Shown here piece after piece: positions 45,488 to 54,714 of a DNA stretch of 64,000 nucleotides. The stretch spans positions 1 to 64,000 of the forward strand of contig NZ_OZ038525.1 in assembly GCF_964036645.1 (NCBI RefSeq), in the 5' to 3' direction. This DNA is from Tenacibaculum sp. 190524A02b (lineage in GTDB: Bacteria; Bacteroidota; Bacteroidia; Flavobacteriales; Flavobacteriaceae). The notes beneath the pieces are model-generated. The model was given only the letters and a program-made list of their open reading frames with translations, was not told the DNA's origin and ran no database searches. Position numbers and translations under genes: made by a program. Positions within the stretch are counted from its first letter, which is position 1. Each line of letters begins with the position of its first letter.

Positions 45488-46420
45488 ATGTTTGACATTA
45501 TAGAAAATACCACCAACCAACAAGTTTTTCTTTCTGTTTTAAAAGAAAAAAAAGTAGAACTTTTTATAAAAAGAGAAGACACAATTCATCCGTTTGTTTC
45601 TGGAAATAAGTATAGAAAATTAAAATATAATATTGAAGAAGCAATACATCAGAAAAAACAAACGTTACTTACTTTTGGAGGAGCATTTTCAAATCACATA
45701 GCTGCAGTAGCTTCAGCAGGAAACTTATCTAAGTTAAAGACAATAGGAATTATTAGAGGAGAAGAACTTGCTAATAAATTAGATGAAGTTCTAGTAAAGA
45801 ATGCTACGTTAAAACACGCTTATGAAAATGGAATGCATTTAAAATTTGTGAGTAGAGAAGATTACCGAAAAAAAGAAGAGAACATTTTTATAGAAGTTTT
45901 GAAAGAGGAGTTTGGTGATTTTTACCTAATCCCAGAAGGAGGAACTAATGAATTGGCTATTAGAGGTTGCAAAGAAATCTTACAACCTAAAGATGAAAAA
46001 TTCGATTATATTTGTTGCGCAATAGGAACTGGTGGAACTATTTCAGGGATAATAAACTCGGTTAAAAACCATCAAAAAGTGATAGGATTTCCTGCGTTAA
46101 AAGGTGATTTTTTACAAAAAGAAATAGAAAGCCTTGCTAAAAGGAATGATAATTGGGAATTAACAAAAGAATATCATTTTGGAGGTTATGGAAAGTTTAA
46201 TGAAGAATTGATACGTTTTATCAATCAATTTAAGAAAGAAACAAAAATTCCTTTAGATCCTATATATACTGGTAAAATGCTTTTTGGGATTATAGATATG
46301 GTTTCTAAAAATTCTTTTCCAGAAGGAAGTAAAATTTTAGCAATTCATACAGGAGGATTACAAGGAATAAAAGGCGCTAATGAGAAATTGAAAAATAAAG
46401 GAGAAATAGTAATAGAATAG
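45488..46420 (+). CDS. PLP-dependent ACC deaminase / D-cysteine desulfhydrase family enzyme
   Basis: Fold-type II pyridoxal-phosphate enzyme of 310 residues. The N-terminal motif IKREDTIHPFVSGNKYRKL contains the PLP lysine, and FGGAFSNHIAAVASAG is the phosphate/substrate helix. The cofactor loop is IGTGGTISGII, and LAIHTGGLQG lies near the end. Family members open the ring of 1-aminocyclopropane-1-carboxylate or release sulfide from D-cysteine; in Bacteroidota the latter is more likely. It is co-directional with the ABC-F gene upstream and the glucosaminidase downstream. Confidence 0.88.
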   Translation: MFDIIENTTNQQVFLSVLKEKKVELFIKREDTIHPFVSGNKYRKLKYNIEEAIHQKKQTLLTFGGAFSNHIAAVASAGNLSKLKTIGIIRGEELANKLDEVLVKNATLKHAYENGMHLKFVSREDYRKKEENIFIEVLKEEFGDFYLIPEGGTNELAIRGCKEILQPKDEKFDYICCAIGTGGTISGIINSVKNHQKVIGFPALKGDFLQKEIESLAKRNDNWELTKEYHFGGYGKFNEELIRFINQFKKETKIPLDPIYTGKMLFGIIDMVSKNSFPEGSKILAIHTGGLQGIKGANEKLKNKGEIVIE

Positions 46421-46435
46421 CACTTTATAATAAAA

Positions 46436-47236
46436 ATGAAGTTAAGAGTAGGTTTAATTATTGGTATCAGCACGCTTTTTTTAGCAAGTTGTGGATCAAG
46501 TAAAAAAGTAGTGGAAAGCCCTAGAAAAAAAGTAATTCTAGAGCGAGAAGATGAAAAAGCACCTGAGTTACCACAATTAGAACAAGTAACAAAAACTAGG
46601 AAAACTACTACGAACCATACCGTAGCGTATGTAGAGAAATTTGCACCAATTGCTGTACGTAAAATGTATGAGCATAATATACCTGCAAGTATTACTTTAG
46701 CCCAAGGAATTTTAGAGTCTGGAAGTGGAAGAAGCCCTCTTGCAATTCGTTCAAATAATCATTTTGGAATTAAATGTCATAGAGGCTGGCAAGGAAAAAG
46801 TGTAACTCATGATGACGATAGAAAAGGAGAATGTTTTAGGAAATACAAATATCCAGAAACCTCTTATGAAGATCATTCTAAGTTTTTAACTTCTCGTAAA
46901 CGTTATGCCAGTTTATTTAAATTAAAACATACAGATTATAAAGGCTGGGCATATGGATTAAGGAGAGCTGGATACGCGACTGATAAAAGATACCCACAAA
47001 AATTAATAGGAATCATCAAAAAATATAATCTAACAAAATATGATTATATGAAACCTTCAAAAACTACACAACCTACTACACCAGTTAAAACAGTAGGGAA
47101 TTATTACGAAGTTAAAAAAGGAGACACTTTATATTCTATAGCAAGAAAATTTCAAATAAGTGTTAAGCAAATAAAAGAAGTAAATGGCTTACGTGATAAT
47201 ACCATTAGCATTGGACAACATTTATTAATACAATAA
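46436..47236 (+). CDS. Glucosaminidase (GH73) lipoprotein with C-terminal LysM domain
   Basis: Peptidoglycan hydrolase of 266 residues, predicted lipoprotein (leader ending STLFLASC, Cys19). The GH73 domain (about 65-200) shows ITLAQGILESGSGRSPLAIRSNNHFGIKCH in pieces: the catalytic Glu lies in LESGSG, and NNHFGIKCH is the usual core. A LysM module (about 221-264: YYEVKKGDTLYSIARKF, then QIKEVNGL and GQHLLIQ) binds glycan. It starts 15 bases after the PLP enzyme gene. A role in cell-wall remodelling or daughter-cell separation is inferred. Confidence 0.92.
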   Translation: MKLRVGLIIGISTLFLASCGSSKKVVESPRKKVILEREDEKAPELPQLEQVTKTRKTTTNHTVAYVEKFAPIAVRKMYEHNIPASITLAQGILESGSGRSPLAIRSNNHFGIKCHRGWQGKSVTHDDDRKGECFRKYKYPETSYEDHSKFLTSRKRYASLFKLKHTDYKGWAYGLRRAGYATDKRYPQKLIGIIKKYNLTKYDYMKPSKTTQPTTPVKTVGNYYEVKKGDTLYSIARKFQISVKQIKEVNGLRDNTISIGQHLLIQ

Positions 47237-47238
47237 AA

Positions 47239-47266
47239 AAAAGCGAAGACACAACCTTCGCTTTTC
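47239..47266. terminator. Bidirectional terminator between GH73-LysM and VWA genes
   Basis: Perfect 10-bp stem AAAAGCGAAG (47239-47248) / CTTCGCTTTT (47256-47265) with flanking A and T runs between two convergent genes. Confidence 0.88.
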
Positions 47267-47282
47267 TGACAACTATTAAAAA

Positions 47283-48398
47283 TTACCAAGAATAATTTTT
47301 CTTTTTGGCCTGTTTTTTAATCGCGTTAATCATCACACGATTAAGTTCATTATTCTTGGAATTTTCGTTTTGCTTTTTCAAAGCATATCTTTTTCTTTTT
47401 GTATTTAAATATTGAATTTTTTGTTGTATTACTTCACGTTCTTTACGTTTCTTTTCCACATACACTTCAATTTCTTTTTCCGATTTATTTTGTAATGTTT
47501 TTGGTAATTGTTTTTTCTTTAATTTTTTGTAATCAAACTTTTTATCCTTTGAAGCATCTACTAAGTCCCAAGAAGCATTACTATACATTTTTGAGCTTTT
47601 AGTAACAGCTCTTTTAACCGCAACCACTTCATCTAAAACTGTAGCATTGGCATCTTGCTTGGCTTGATTACTGTATTTAGAAGCACCTTTATTTCCATAA
47701 TACAAATACGTTTTGTTTAGTTTTTTATTTAAAATAATAATGTCTTTATCATAAGGAGTAACCACATGTACAATCTTTTTATTATGATTAATCGTCATAT
47801 AATCACCTTCGCCTAAATGAGCTCCTTCTTGCCAGCTACCTGAAATTCCTTGGTTATAATCTCCACAAAAAATAGTATTCACTGTAATTCCTTTTTCTTT
47901 AGCATCAATAATTGCATCTTTAAAATGAGTTTTTCCTTGTGTAAAAGGTTCATTTCCGGCAATAAAAATCATTTTTAAATCATCATTTTGTTTTCCCCAT
48001 TCTAATTCGTCAATAGAAGTCTGAATAACTTCTCCACAATACTCTTTTCCTCCATTAGTATCTAAAGAAAATAAACGTTCGGAAATAGCATCTAAATCAT
48101 TTGTAAAAGCCAACACTTTTCTAATAAATCCTTTTTTAATAGCTAAATCATCATTTCCATATTCATACAAGGCAATCTCTAAATTAGGAGATTCTCCTTT
48201 ACATTTTGCATACGATAGTTCATTAACTATTTCCCACAATTGTGCTTTAGCTTGGTTAATGAGCCCATCCATACTATTACTTGTGTCTAATAATAAAGCC
48301 ACTTTAATCATTGGTTTGCTAATTTTTTCAGCATCTGTAGCATTTACTGTTCCTATAAACAAGGAAGCTAATAAGAAATATATTGTATGTGTTTTCAT
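47283..48398 (-). CDS. Exported von Willebrand factor A domain protein
   Basis: A 371-residue protein with a signal peptide (ends SLFIGTVNA). The VWA domain (about 30-230) has the metal-ion-dependent adhesion site DTSNS in MIKVALLLDTSNSMDGL, with further MIDAS parts near TNGGKEYCG and IAGNEPF. The C-terminal third is Lys-rich and coiled (KKKQLPKTLQNKSEKEIEVYVEKKRKE in part). VWA proteins mediate protein interactions. It is in one direction with the SIMPL gene, 25 bases downstream of it, suggesting a shared transcript. Function unknown. Confidence 0.85.
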   Translation of the reverse strand: MKTHTIYFLLASLFIGTVNATDAEKISKPMIKVALLLDTSNSMDGLINQAKAQLWEIVNELSYAKCKGESPNLEIALYEYGNDDLAIKKGFIRKVLAFTNDLDAISERLFSLDTNGGKEYCGEVIQTSIDELEWGKQNDDLKMIFIAGNEPFTQGKTHFKDAIIDAKEKGITVNTIFCGDYNQGISGSWQEGAHLGEGDYMTINHNKKIVHVVTPYDKDIIILNKKLNKTYLYYGNKGASKYSNQAKQDANATVLDEVVAVKRAVTKSSKMYSNASWDLVDASKDKKFDYKKLKKKQLPKTLQNKSEKEIEVYVEKKRKEREVIQQKIQYLNTKRKRYALKKQNENSKNNELNRVMINAIKKQAKKKNYSW

Positions 48399-48423
48399 AA
48401 TTTTTTGATTTTAAGATTCTAGA

Positions 48424-49125
48424 TTATTTAATTTCAAAAACCACATGAATGGTTGAAATCAGTTTTATATTTTCAAATTGGATTGTTCCTTTTTCAAAGC
48501 TTTTTATTTTGGAGATTCTAGAACTATATAAATTAGAATTTCCTACATAATTGATTTGAGCAAAATCTTGAAAATTTTGTTCCATTTCATTTACTTTAAT
48601 TGGTTTTCCTGTTTTAGCATTAATAGCATTCAATAAATAATCTGCCTTTTCTTTAGCAGCTTTAATCGCATTAATCCTATTTTTCTTTCTATAGTCAGCT
48701 AAATTTGAATGGGTAGCTTTTATAATAGAAGCATCAGTAATTTTTAATTTCTCAAAAACCTTAAAAACCTCCTGTAGCTTATCTATTTGTTTTACTTTTA
48801 ATAAATACTTACCAACAGAAAAACGTTCCGTTTTCCACCAGCTAGTTTTAGCAACTATGGAATTAATATCAGAGATGTATAATTCTTTTTCAGATATTCC
48901 AATAACATTCAATTCATTTTTTAAAGAGTTTTCTATCTTTTTTAAAGTGAGTTTTTCCCCGTTTTCCATTCTTTCCTGAAGACATACATCTATGTGTACT
49001 AAATTGGGAACTATTTCCATTTCGGCTTTACCATTTACGTCTATATAAGGATTAGGTTCTTTGTTTATTTGACTAAATAGATTTCCAGATAATAGAATGA
49101 ATAGTAAAAAGTATAGGTTTTTCAT
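48424..49125 (-). CDS. SIMPL-domain (DUF541) periplasmic protein
   Basis: A 233-residue exported protein (signal peptide MKNLYFLLFILLSGNLFSQ). The SIMPL/DUF541 pattern is seen in INKEPNPYIDVNGKAEMEIVPN, then VCLQERMENGEKLTLKKIE, and in the middle KAAKEKADYLLNAINAKTGK. Family members form oligomeric periplasmic or outer-membrane barrels with roles reported in stress tolerance. It precedes the VWA gene by 25 bases and probably forms an operon with it. Confidence 0.87.
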   Translation of the reverse strand: MKNLYFLLFILLSGNLFSQINKEPNPYIDVNGKAEMEIVPNLVHIDVCLQERMENGEKLTLKKIENSLKNELNVIGISEKELYISDINSIVAKTSWWKTERFSVGKYLLKVKQIDKLQEVFKVFEKLKITDASIIKATHSNLADYRKKNRINAIKAAKEKADYLLNAINAKTGKPIKVNEMEQNFQDFAQINYVGNSNLYSSRISKIKSFEKGTIQFENIKLISTIHVVFEIK

Positions 49126-49349
49126 AATTGTTTTTGATTTTTAATAGGGTAAAACTACAAGCAACTTTTTTCTTAAAAAATTAAGAATGAGGGAAACCCG
49201 TTTTTACATGAGTAAACAAAACATAGCATTGAGTGAGTGAGTAAAAATGAAGCTAAAAATTAGTCTTTTCAGTAAATCCCCATTTTTTTAATTGATTTTT
49301 TGATGATATGTTTACAGCATATTTTTAAATATATTTATACAAAAAGAAA

Positions 49350-51554
49350 ATGTGGCAGAAAATACACGTATTATGTTTTGTTTTAATAACGCAATTAGTA
49401 TGCGCGCAATATGACTATAATACACCTAGTAAAAAACGTAATATACAATTAGAAGTAATTGAAAAAGAAACAAACAAAGCAATAACCAATGCAGAAGTAT
49501 CCGTAAATGGAAGTTATTTTTATGTTTCACCAGTAAAAGATAGGTACGAAATAAAAGCTAGAATAGGTGATGAGTTAACAGTACGTCACCCAGATTTTGA
49601 GACCGTGTATTATACTATAAGAAGCGGAGATAATATTCGTATTGAAGTAGAAAAACCTTATGAAAAACTCACACAAAAAATAAAAAGAAAGCGTTCTTCT
49701 TTCAATAAAAAAAAGATTTCTAAGCCAGATTTCTACAACCAATATTTAGATTCGGTTCGATTTTACGAGAAAAAAGACATTGAAAAAAGTATTGGTTTTG
49801 TAAGTAAAATGCTTAAAAGTAACTTGACAAAATCAAGAAAAGCAAATGTTTATGAAGTATTAGCAAACGTTTATTTTTACTGGAAACAATACGATTTAGC
49901 GGTAGAAAATTACCAGGCTTCCTTAAAAGAAAAAAATGAACCTATTGTAAGATTGCAACTCGCAAAAGCACAATATTTAGATGGTCAGTATAAAGAAAGT
50001 GAAAAGTCATACTTAAGGTGCAGAAAGCAAAAATTGACATTGTATGAAAGTATGTCGCTTTTTGAAGGGTTAGGAGATGTATACAAGAGTTTAAACCAGC
50101 TGTCCAAAGCTGAACTAAATTATAAATCAGCACTAATAATTGCAGAGAATAACCAGATAGAGGCTAAGGTTACCGATTTGAATTCTAAGTTAGCTGATCT
50201 TTATGCGAAATCTGGAGAAATAAAAAAAGCAGATTCTCTATATCAAAACTCGTTACAATTAGCCAATCAAGAAAATGTAGGAAAGTCTTTAAAGCAAGAA
50301 ACCAAAGTAGCAGATTACTTTAATACATCACGTCGATTTGATGAAGAGATTGAGTTAAGAAAAGAAAGTTTAAAAAAAGCCAATGAAATAACTATAGAAA
50401 CAGATGATAAAGAAAGCTTGGTAGACTCCATAACTTCTCAAAAAATTAATTATAAAATTGGATATGCTTATATGTTAAAAGAGGACTATCCAAATGCCAT
50501 TGAATATTTAGAGAAAAGTGCAAAGGAAGCAGCAAAAAAAGAAGATTTAGAAGTCCAAAAACATGCAGTAAGGAAACTATCAGAAGTATATGCTAAGATT
50601 GGGGATAATGTAAAAGCGATGGATTCTTACAGGGAGTTTGTAAGTGTTGTAGATTCATTATATATCCGAAAAGAACAAGAAATTTATCAAGTAAAAAGAT
50701 TAACAAAAAAGATTGCAGACAATCAAAATAGAATTGCCAGTTTAGAAAAAGATAAAGAATTGTCAGAAAGTAAAATTAATCTAGCTTATAAAGATCAACA
50801 GTTAGTACAAGAAAGCAATACACGGCAAGAAATAATTATTTATTCATTGCTAGCAAGTATCTTTTTAATAGTGCTATTGGTGTATTTTATGTATAAAAAC
50901 ATTCGCCAGCAAAAATTAGCTAATAATTTACTAGCATTAAAATCAATGCGTTCACAAATGAATCCACATTTTATTTTTAATGCTTTAAATTCAGTAAATA
51001 GTTTTATTGCCGTAAATGATGAAAGGAGTGCCAATAGATATTTATCAGAGTTCTCAGCGTTAATGCGATCGGTATTAGAAAACTCAGATGAGGATTTTAT
51101 TCCGTTGTCAAAAGAAATAGAATTATTACAATTGTATGTTAAGTTAGAGCATAATCGTTTTCAAGATAAATTTGACTACACGATAATGGTAGATGAAAAA
51201 ATACCATTAGAAGCGTATTCTATTCCACCAATGTTATTACAACCGTATATAGAAAATGCTATATGGCATGGATTGCGTTATAAGAAGGAGAAAGGAAAAC
51301 TTCAGATAACAATGAACCAAATTAATGAACAAGAAATTAGTATTTGTATTGAAGATGACGGAGTAGGAAGAAAAAAATCGATGGAGATGAAAACCAAAAA
51401 TCAGTTAAAACAAAAATCAAAAGGAATGAGTACAATCAAAAACAGAATTGATATTTTAAATGATATGTACCAAGATAAAGTAACAGTAAATGTAACGGAT
51501 GCTATTGCAGACGGATCAGGAACAAAAGTTGTATTACAATTAAAAAGAGATTAA
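49350..51554 (+). CDS. LytS-type sensor kinase with N-terminal beta-sandwich and TPR repeats
   Basis: A 734-residue kinase. A signal peptide (ends QLVCAQ) is followed by a small beta-sandwich resembling a carboxypeptidase regulatory-like domain (about 28-103: VIEKETNKAITNAEVSVNG, then ELTVRHPDFETVYYTI). A TPR array (about 125-460), a coiled coil and one transmembrane helix (about 492-512) come next. The His_kinase domain has LRSQMNPHFIFNALN-type sequence (here KSMRSQMNPHFIFNALNSV, with the phosphoacceptor His), and the ATPase shows PPMLLQPYIENAIWHG and IEDDGVGRKKS. The LytTR regulator follows after 11 bases. Confidence 0.92.
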   Translation: MWQKIHVLCFVLITQLVCAQYDYNTPSKKRNIQLEVIEKETNKAITNAEVSVNGSYFYVSPVKDRYEIKARIGDELTVRHPDFETVYYTIRSGDNIRIEVEKPYEKLTQKIKRKRSSFNKKKISKPDFYNQYLDSVRFYEKKDIEKSIGFVSKMLKSNLTKSRKANVYEVLANVYFYWKQYDLAVENYQASLKEKNEPIVRLQLAKAQYLDGQYKESEKSYLRCRKQKLTLYESMSLFEGLGDVYKSLNQLSKAELNYKSALIIAENNQIEAKVTDLNSKLADLYAKSGEIKKADSLYQNSLQLANQENVGKSLKQETKVADYFNTSRRFDEEIELRKESLKKANEITIETDDKESLVDSITSQKINYKIGYAYMLKEDYPNAIEYLEKSAKEAAKKEDLEVQKHAVRKLSEVYAKIGDNVKAMDSYREFVSVVDSLYIRKEQEIYQVKRLTKKIADNQNRIASLEKDKELSESKINLAYKDQQLVQESNTRQEIIIYSLLASIFLIVLLVYFMYKNIRQQKLANNLLALKSMRSQMNPHFIFNALNSVNSFIAVNDERSANRYLSEFSALMRSVLENSDEDFIPLSKEIELLQLYVKLEHNRFQDKFDYTIMVDEKIPLEAYSIPPMLLQPYIENAIWHGLRYKKEKGKLQITMNQINEQEISICIEDDGVGRKKSMEMKTKNQLKQKSKGMSTIKNRIDILNDMYQDKVTVNVTDAIADGSGTKVVLQLKRD

Positions 51555-51565
51555 AAAGGAGCCAT

Positions 51566-52297
51566 ATGAAAATAAAAGCCATAATAGTAGAAGACGAAGC
51601 CATAAGTAGAGATATTTTAAGAAACTATTTATCAAAATATTGCCCTAATGTAGAATTAGTAGGAGAGGCAAGTAATATTGAAGAAGGTTACGCATTGATA
51701 CAAAAACATGAGTTAGACTTGGTATTTTTAGATGTTGAAATGCCTTATGGAAATGCTTTTGACTTATTAGAAAAGGTAGAAAATAGGACTTTTGAAACTA
51801 TTTTTGTAACTGCCTATGATCATTATGCAATAGAAGCTTTAAACAATCAGGCATCATACTATTTATTAAAACCTATTTCTATAGATGAGTTAATAAAAGC
51901 GGTAAACCATGTCACTGAAATAAAAGAGAAAGAAGTTCAGCTAGAAAACTCAGTATTGGCACCAACAGAAATTGTAAAGTCAGGAAAAATAACCATACCT
52001 CAACAAGACGGATTTGAGGTATTAGAAGTTAATGACATTCTTTTTTGCAAGGCAGATGATAATTACACAGAAATATACTTGAGTAATAGGAAAAAAGTAG
52101 TTAGTAAAACACTGAAACATTTTGAAAACATACTAGAAGAGTATGCGTTTGCAAGAGTACATAAATCCTATTTGGTAAACATAAATGCTGTAATCAAATA
52201 CAAAAAAGGAAAAGGAGGTAGCATTGTATTGTTAAATGGACAAGAAATTATGGTGTCAGCAACTAAAAAAGCGAATCTTTTATCCTATTTTAAATAG
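51566..52297 (+). CDS. LytTR-family response regulator
   Basis: A 243-residue regulator. The receiver domain (about 1-120) has VEDEA, the phosphoacceptor in LVFLDVEMP, the VTAYD switch and the YLLKPI lysine. The C-terminal LytTR DNA-binding domain (about 140-240) has FCKADDNYTEIYLSN, FARVHKSYLVNINAV and the GQEIMVSATKK end. An AAGGAG sequence precedes its ATG, unusual in a clade that seldom uses Shine-Dalgarno sites. It pairs with the kinase just upstream and abuts the carbonic-anhydrase-like gene downstream. Confidence 0.94.
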   Translation: MKIKAIIVEDEAISRDILRNYLSKYCPNVELVGEASNIEEGYALIQKHELDLVFLDVEMPYGNAFDLLEKVENRTFETIFVTAYDHYAIEALNNQASYYLLKPISIDELIKAVNHVTEIKEKEVQLENSVLAPTEIVKSGKITIPQQDGFEVLEVNDILFCKADDNYTEIYLSNRKKVVSKTLKHFENILEEYAFARVHKSYLVNINAVIKYKKGKGGSIVLLNGQEIMVSATKKANLLSYFK

Positions 52298-52828
52298 ATG
52301 AAAACTAAACACATGAAAATAATAAAACAAATAAGAGGAAAGTATCCACAAATACCAGAAGATTGTTATGTAGCAGAAAATGCGACGATTGTAGGTGAGG
52401 TAACTATGGGAAAAGAATGTAGTGTATGGTTTAATGCCGTTATTCGTGGAGATGTACACTACATAAAAATGGGAGATAAAGTAAATGTTCAAGACGGTGC
52501 AGTAATTCATGCAACCTATCAAAAATCACCAACTACTATAGGAAATAATGTATCTATAGGCCATAATGCAATTGTTCACGGTTGTACAATTCATGACAAT
52601 GTATTAGTAGGTATGGGAAGTATTATTATGGATGATTGTGTTGTTGAATCTAATTCTATAATAGCTGCAGGAGCAGTAGTTACTAAAAATACTGTAGTAG
52701 AAAGCGGAAGCATTTATGCAGGTGTACCCGCTAAAAAAGTAAAAGATATTTCACAAGAACTTATTTCTGGAGAAATAGACAGAATAGCGAATAACTATGT
52801 AAAGTATGCAAGCTGGTTTCAGGAGTAA
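52298..52828 (+). CDS. Gamma-carbonic-anhydrase-like hexapeptide-repeat protein
   Basis: Left-handed beta-helix trimer protein of 176 residues. The hexapeptide repeats (AENATIVGEVTMG, then VWFNAVIRGDVHYIKMG) run through the central region. The zinc ligands expected of gamma-CA/YrdA proteins are in AVIHAT and SIGHNAIVHG. It starts on the base after the LytTR regulator stop; a second ATG five codons in (52313) is an alternative start. Enzyme activity of this subgroup is often undetected in relatives, so the substrate is uncertain. Confidence 0.9.
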   Translation: MKTKHMKIIKQIRGKYPQIPEDCYVAENATIVGEVTMGKECSVWFNAVIRGDVHYIKMGDKVNVQDGAVIHATYQKSPTTIGNNVSIGHNAIVHGCTIHDNVLVGMGSIIMDDCVVESNSIIAAGAVVTKNTVVESGSIYAGVPAKKVKDISQELISGEIDRIANNYVKYASWFQE

Positions 52829-52846
52829 AAGTGAAAAAGAATCTAA

Positions 52847-53551
52847 CTACAATTTATTTTTATCTAAAAAATCTTTAATGTTATTTCGGTAACTACTTCC
52901 TACAGGAATTTCAGAGCTATTAATTAAAACACATTTTCCATTATATTGAATAATCTTTCTTAGTGGGATAATATATGATTTATGAACTCTAATAAAATCT
53001 TTAGAAGCTAGTAAGTTTTCTAAAGATTTTAATGTTTTTAAAACTACGTGAAAATTTTTACCACATACAATTTTAACATAATCTTTCATTCCTTCAATAT
53101 AATCTATTTCTTCGGTGAATACTTTAACATATTCATCACCGTCTTTTATAAAAAAAGAGCCTAAAGATAAAGAAGAAATATTAGTATTACTGGAATTAAG
53201 ACTAGACTCATAACGATTAATAGCTTTTGTAAATCGCTTAAAGGAGACAGGTTTTAATAAATAATCAACAACATCTAAATCAAAACATTCAACAGCGTAG
53301 TGACTATAAGAGGTAACTAGAATAAACTTAATAGATTTATTTTTACATAAGTTAATTATATCTAAACCAGAAATGAAAGACATTTCAATATCGCTAAAAA
53401 CTATATCTATAGTATTGTTTTTTAAGTAATCTAAAGCAGGTAAGGGATCAGTAAATGTTTTTAAAACCTTGTAATTTGGAAATTTATCTAAATATAATTG
53501 AATAACATCAATGGCTAATTGTTCGTCATCAATAATAATTACTTTATGCAT
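52847..53551 (-). CDS. LytTR-family response regulator
   Basis: A 234-residue regulator. The receiver domain has IIDDEQLA, the phosphoacceptor in IVFSDIEMS, VTSYSHYAVE and YLLKPVSF. The LytTR domain (about 140-232) has YIEGMKDYVKIVCG, FIRVHKSYIIPLRKI and NSSEIPVGSSYR. It follows its kinase by 11 bases on the minus strand. The pair sits head-to-head with the S41 peptidase operon, which makes that operon a candidate target. Confidence 0.93.
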   Translation of the reverse strand: MHKVIIIDDEQLAIDVIQLYLDKFPNYKVLKTFTDPLPALDYLKNNTIDIVFSDIEMSFISGLDIINLCKNKSIKFILVTSYSHYAVECFDLDVVDYLLKPVSFKRFTKAINRYESSLNSSNTNISSLSLGSFFIKDGDEYVKVFTEEIDYIEGMKDYVKIVCGKNFHVVLKTLKSLENLLASKDFIRVHKSYIIPLRKIIQYNGKCVLINSSEIPVGSSYRNNIKDFLDKNKL

Positions 53552-53562
53552 ATTAAAATTAA

Positions 53563-54549
53563 TTAATCTAGTTCTATAATTAAATGTATAAAAAACCTAT
53601 TTGAGGTATTTTCTATTTTTAGAATATGTTTTTTAGGATAGGTTAATTTTAGCCGATTTTTAATGTTGGTTAAGCCTTTCCCCTTTCTATTTACTATAGT
53701 TTTATTACTGTTAGTACTGTTTTCAACAGTAAAACTAAGAATATTATCATCAGTAAATAAATTAATTATGATATAAGAGTTTTTGTTACTTAGATGATCT
53801 CCATGTTTAAAAGCATTTTCTACAAAAGGAATTAAAGTAAATGGCTCTATAAGTATAAAGTCTATATTTCCTGAGAATGTGAACGTAATATTAGTATTGT
53901 TTCCAAACCTTACCTCTTCCAAGTCAATGTATTCATTTATAAATTTTAATTCTCTGGATAACTTCACTTTAGTTAAAGTTAAATCATCTGTTAAATAACG
54001 CATCATTCCAGAGAGCTTTAAAATAGTATCAGATGTTTTAGGGTTATTTTGAATAGACATGCTATACAATGAATTGAAGGCATTGTATAAGAAATGAGGG
54101 TTAAATTGTTGTCTTAATAATTGTTGTTGAGAAGATTTTAAAGAGTTAATCAAAGCCTGTTTTTTGTTGTTAGTTAATGCATTAATAGAGTAAACAATTA
54201 AAAAAAATAAAAATGATTTACCAATAAAGAGTAAAAAATGAGGAAATAAATTTAACCAATATATACCTTCAAAATTTTGATTACTATTTACTATTCTATA
54301 CTCCTTTAAAAAGGCTAACAAGAATAAGGAGCTTAAAGATAAAATTATGCAGAGAAAAAGAGAATTCTTATTAGATTTTCTAAAAGCATAATAATTGGTT
54401 ATATAAGCAATGGTTAAGGCGATTAAGCTTTCAAAAGAATCACTGGTAATTGCTTTTAAAAAACTTTTATGATAAAAATTAAGTATAGACCAACTACCAA
54501 TTATCAAGCAAAGAACAATATGTAAACTCAAGTTAATTTTCTTTGTCAT
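53563..54549 (-). CDS. LytS-type membrane sensor histidine kinase
   Basis: A 328-residue kinase with several N-terminal transmembrane helices (four by eye, about residues 7-130). The His_kinase domain has LLRQQFNPHFLYNAFNSLYS with the phosphoacceptor His, and the ATPase region has LIPFVENAFKHGD and KGKGLTNIKNRLKLTYP. No extracytoplasmic domain is evident, so sensing is probably within the membrane. I chose the ATG at 54547-54549 (MTKKINLSLH); the longer frame adds a leader with no clear purpose. It is coupled to the regulator at 52847. Confidence 0.9.
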   Translation of the reverse strand: MTKKINLSLHIVLCLIIGSWSILNFYHKSFLKAITSDSFESLIALTIAYITNYYAFRKSNKNSLFLCIILSLSSLFLLAFLKEYRIVNSNQNFEGIYWLNLFPHFLLFIGKSFLFFLIVYSINALTNNKKQALINSLKSSQQQLLRQQFNPHFLYNAFNSLYSMSIQNNPKTSDTILKLSGMMRYLTDDLTLTKVKLSRELKFINEYIDLEEVRFGNNTNITFTFSGNIDFILIEPFTLIPFVENAFKHGDHLSNKNSYIIINLFTDDNILSFTVENSTNSNKTIVNRKGKGLTNIKNRLKLTYPKKHILKIENTSNRFFIHLIIELD

Positions 54550-54674
54550 TATAAATACATTTAATGAAAGTAAATCTATATAATAATCTATTGTTAATAT
54601 CGGAAATAACAACAAGGTTGTCGATGATTCTCCTAAGTAAATCTAATAGTTTTTTTTAGAAAGCTTAGGTAAAC

Positions 54675-54682
54675 TACGTTTG
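54675..54682 (+). promoter_or_regulatory. Promoter / LytTR-like repeat region for the S41 operon
   Basis: TACGTTTG matches TAnnTTTG, 32 bases before the S41 peptidase ATG. The same place holds two related 9-mers ten bases apart, TACGTTTGC (54675) and TACGTAAAT (54685), each close to the LytTR half-site pattern. Promoter call moderate; LytTR site weak. Confidence 0.45.
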
Positions 54683-54714
54683 CTTACGTAAATGTAAAAA
54701 ATTAAAGGAGTAAA

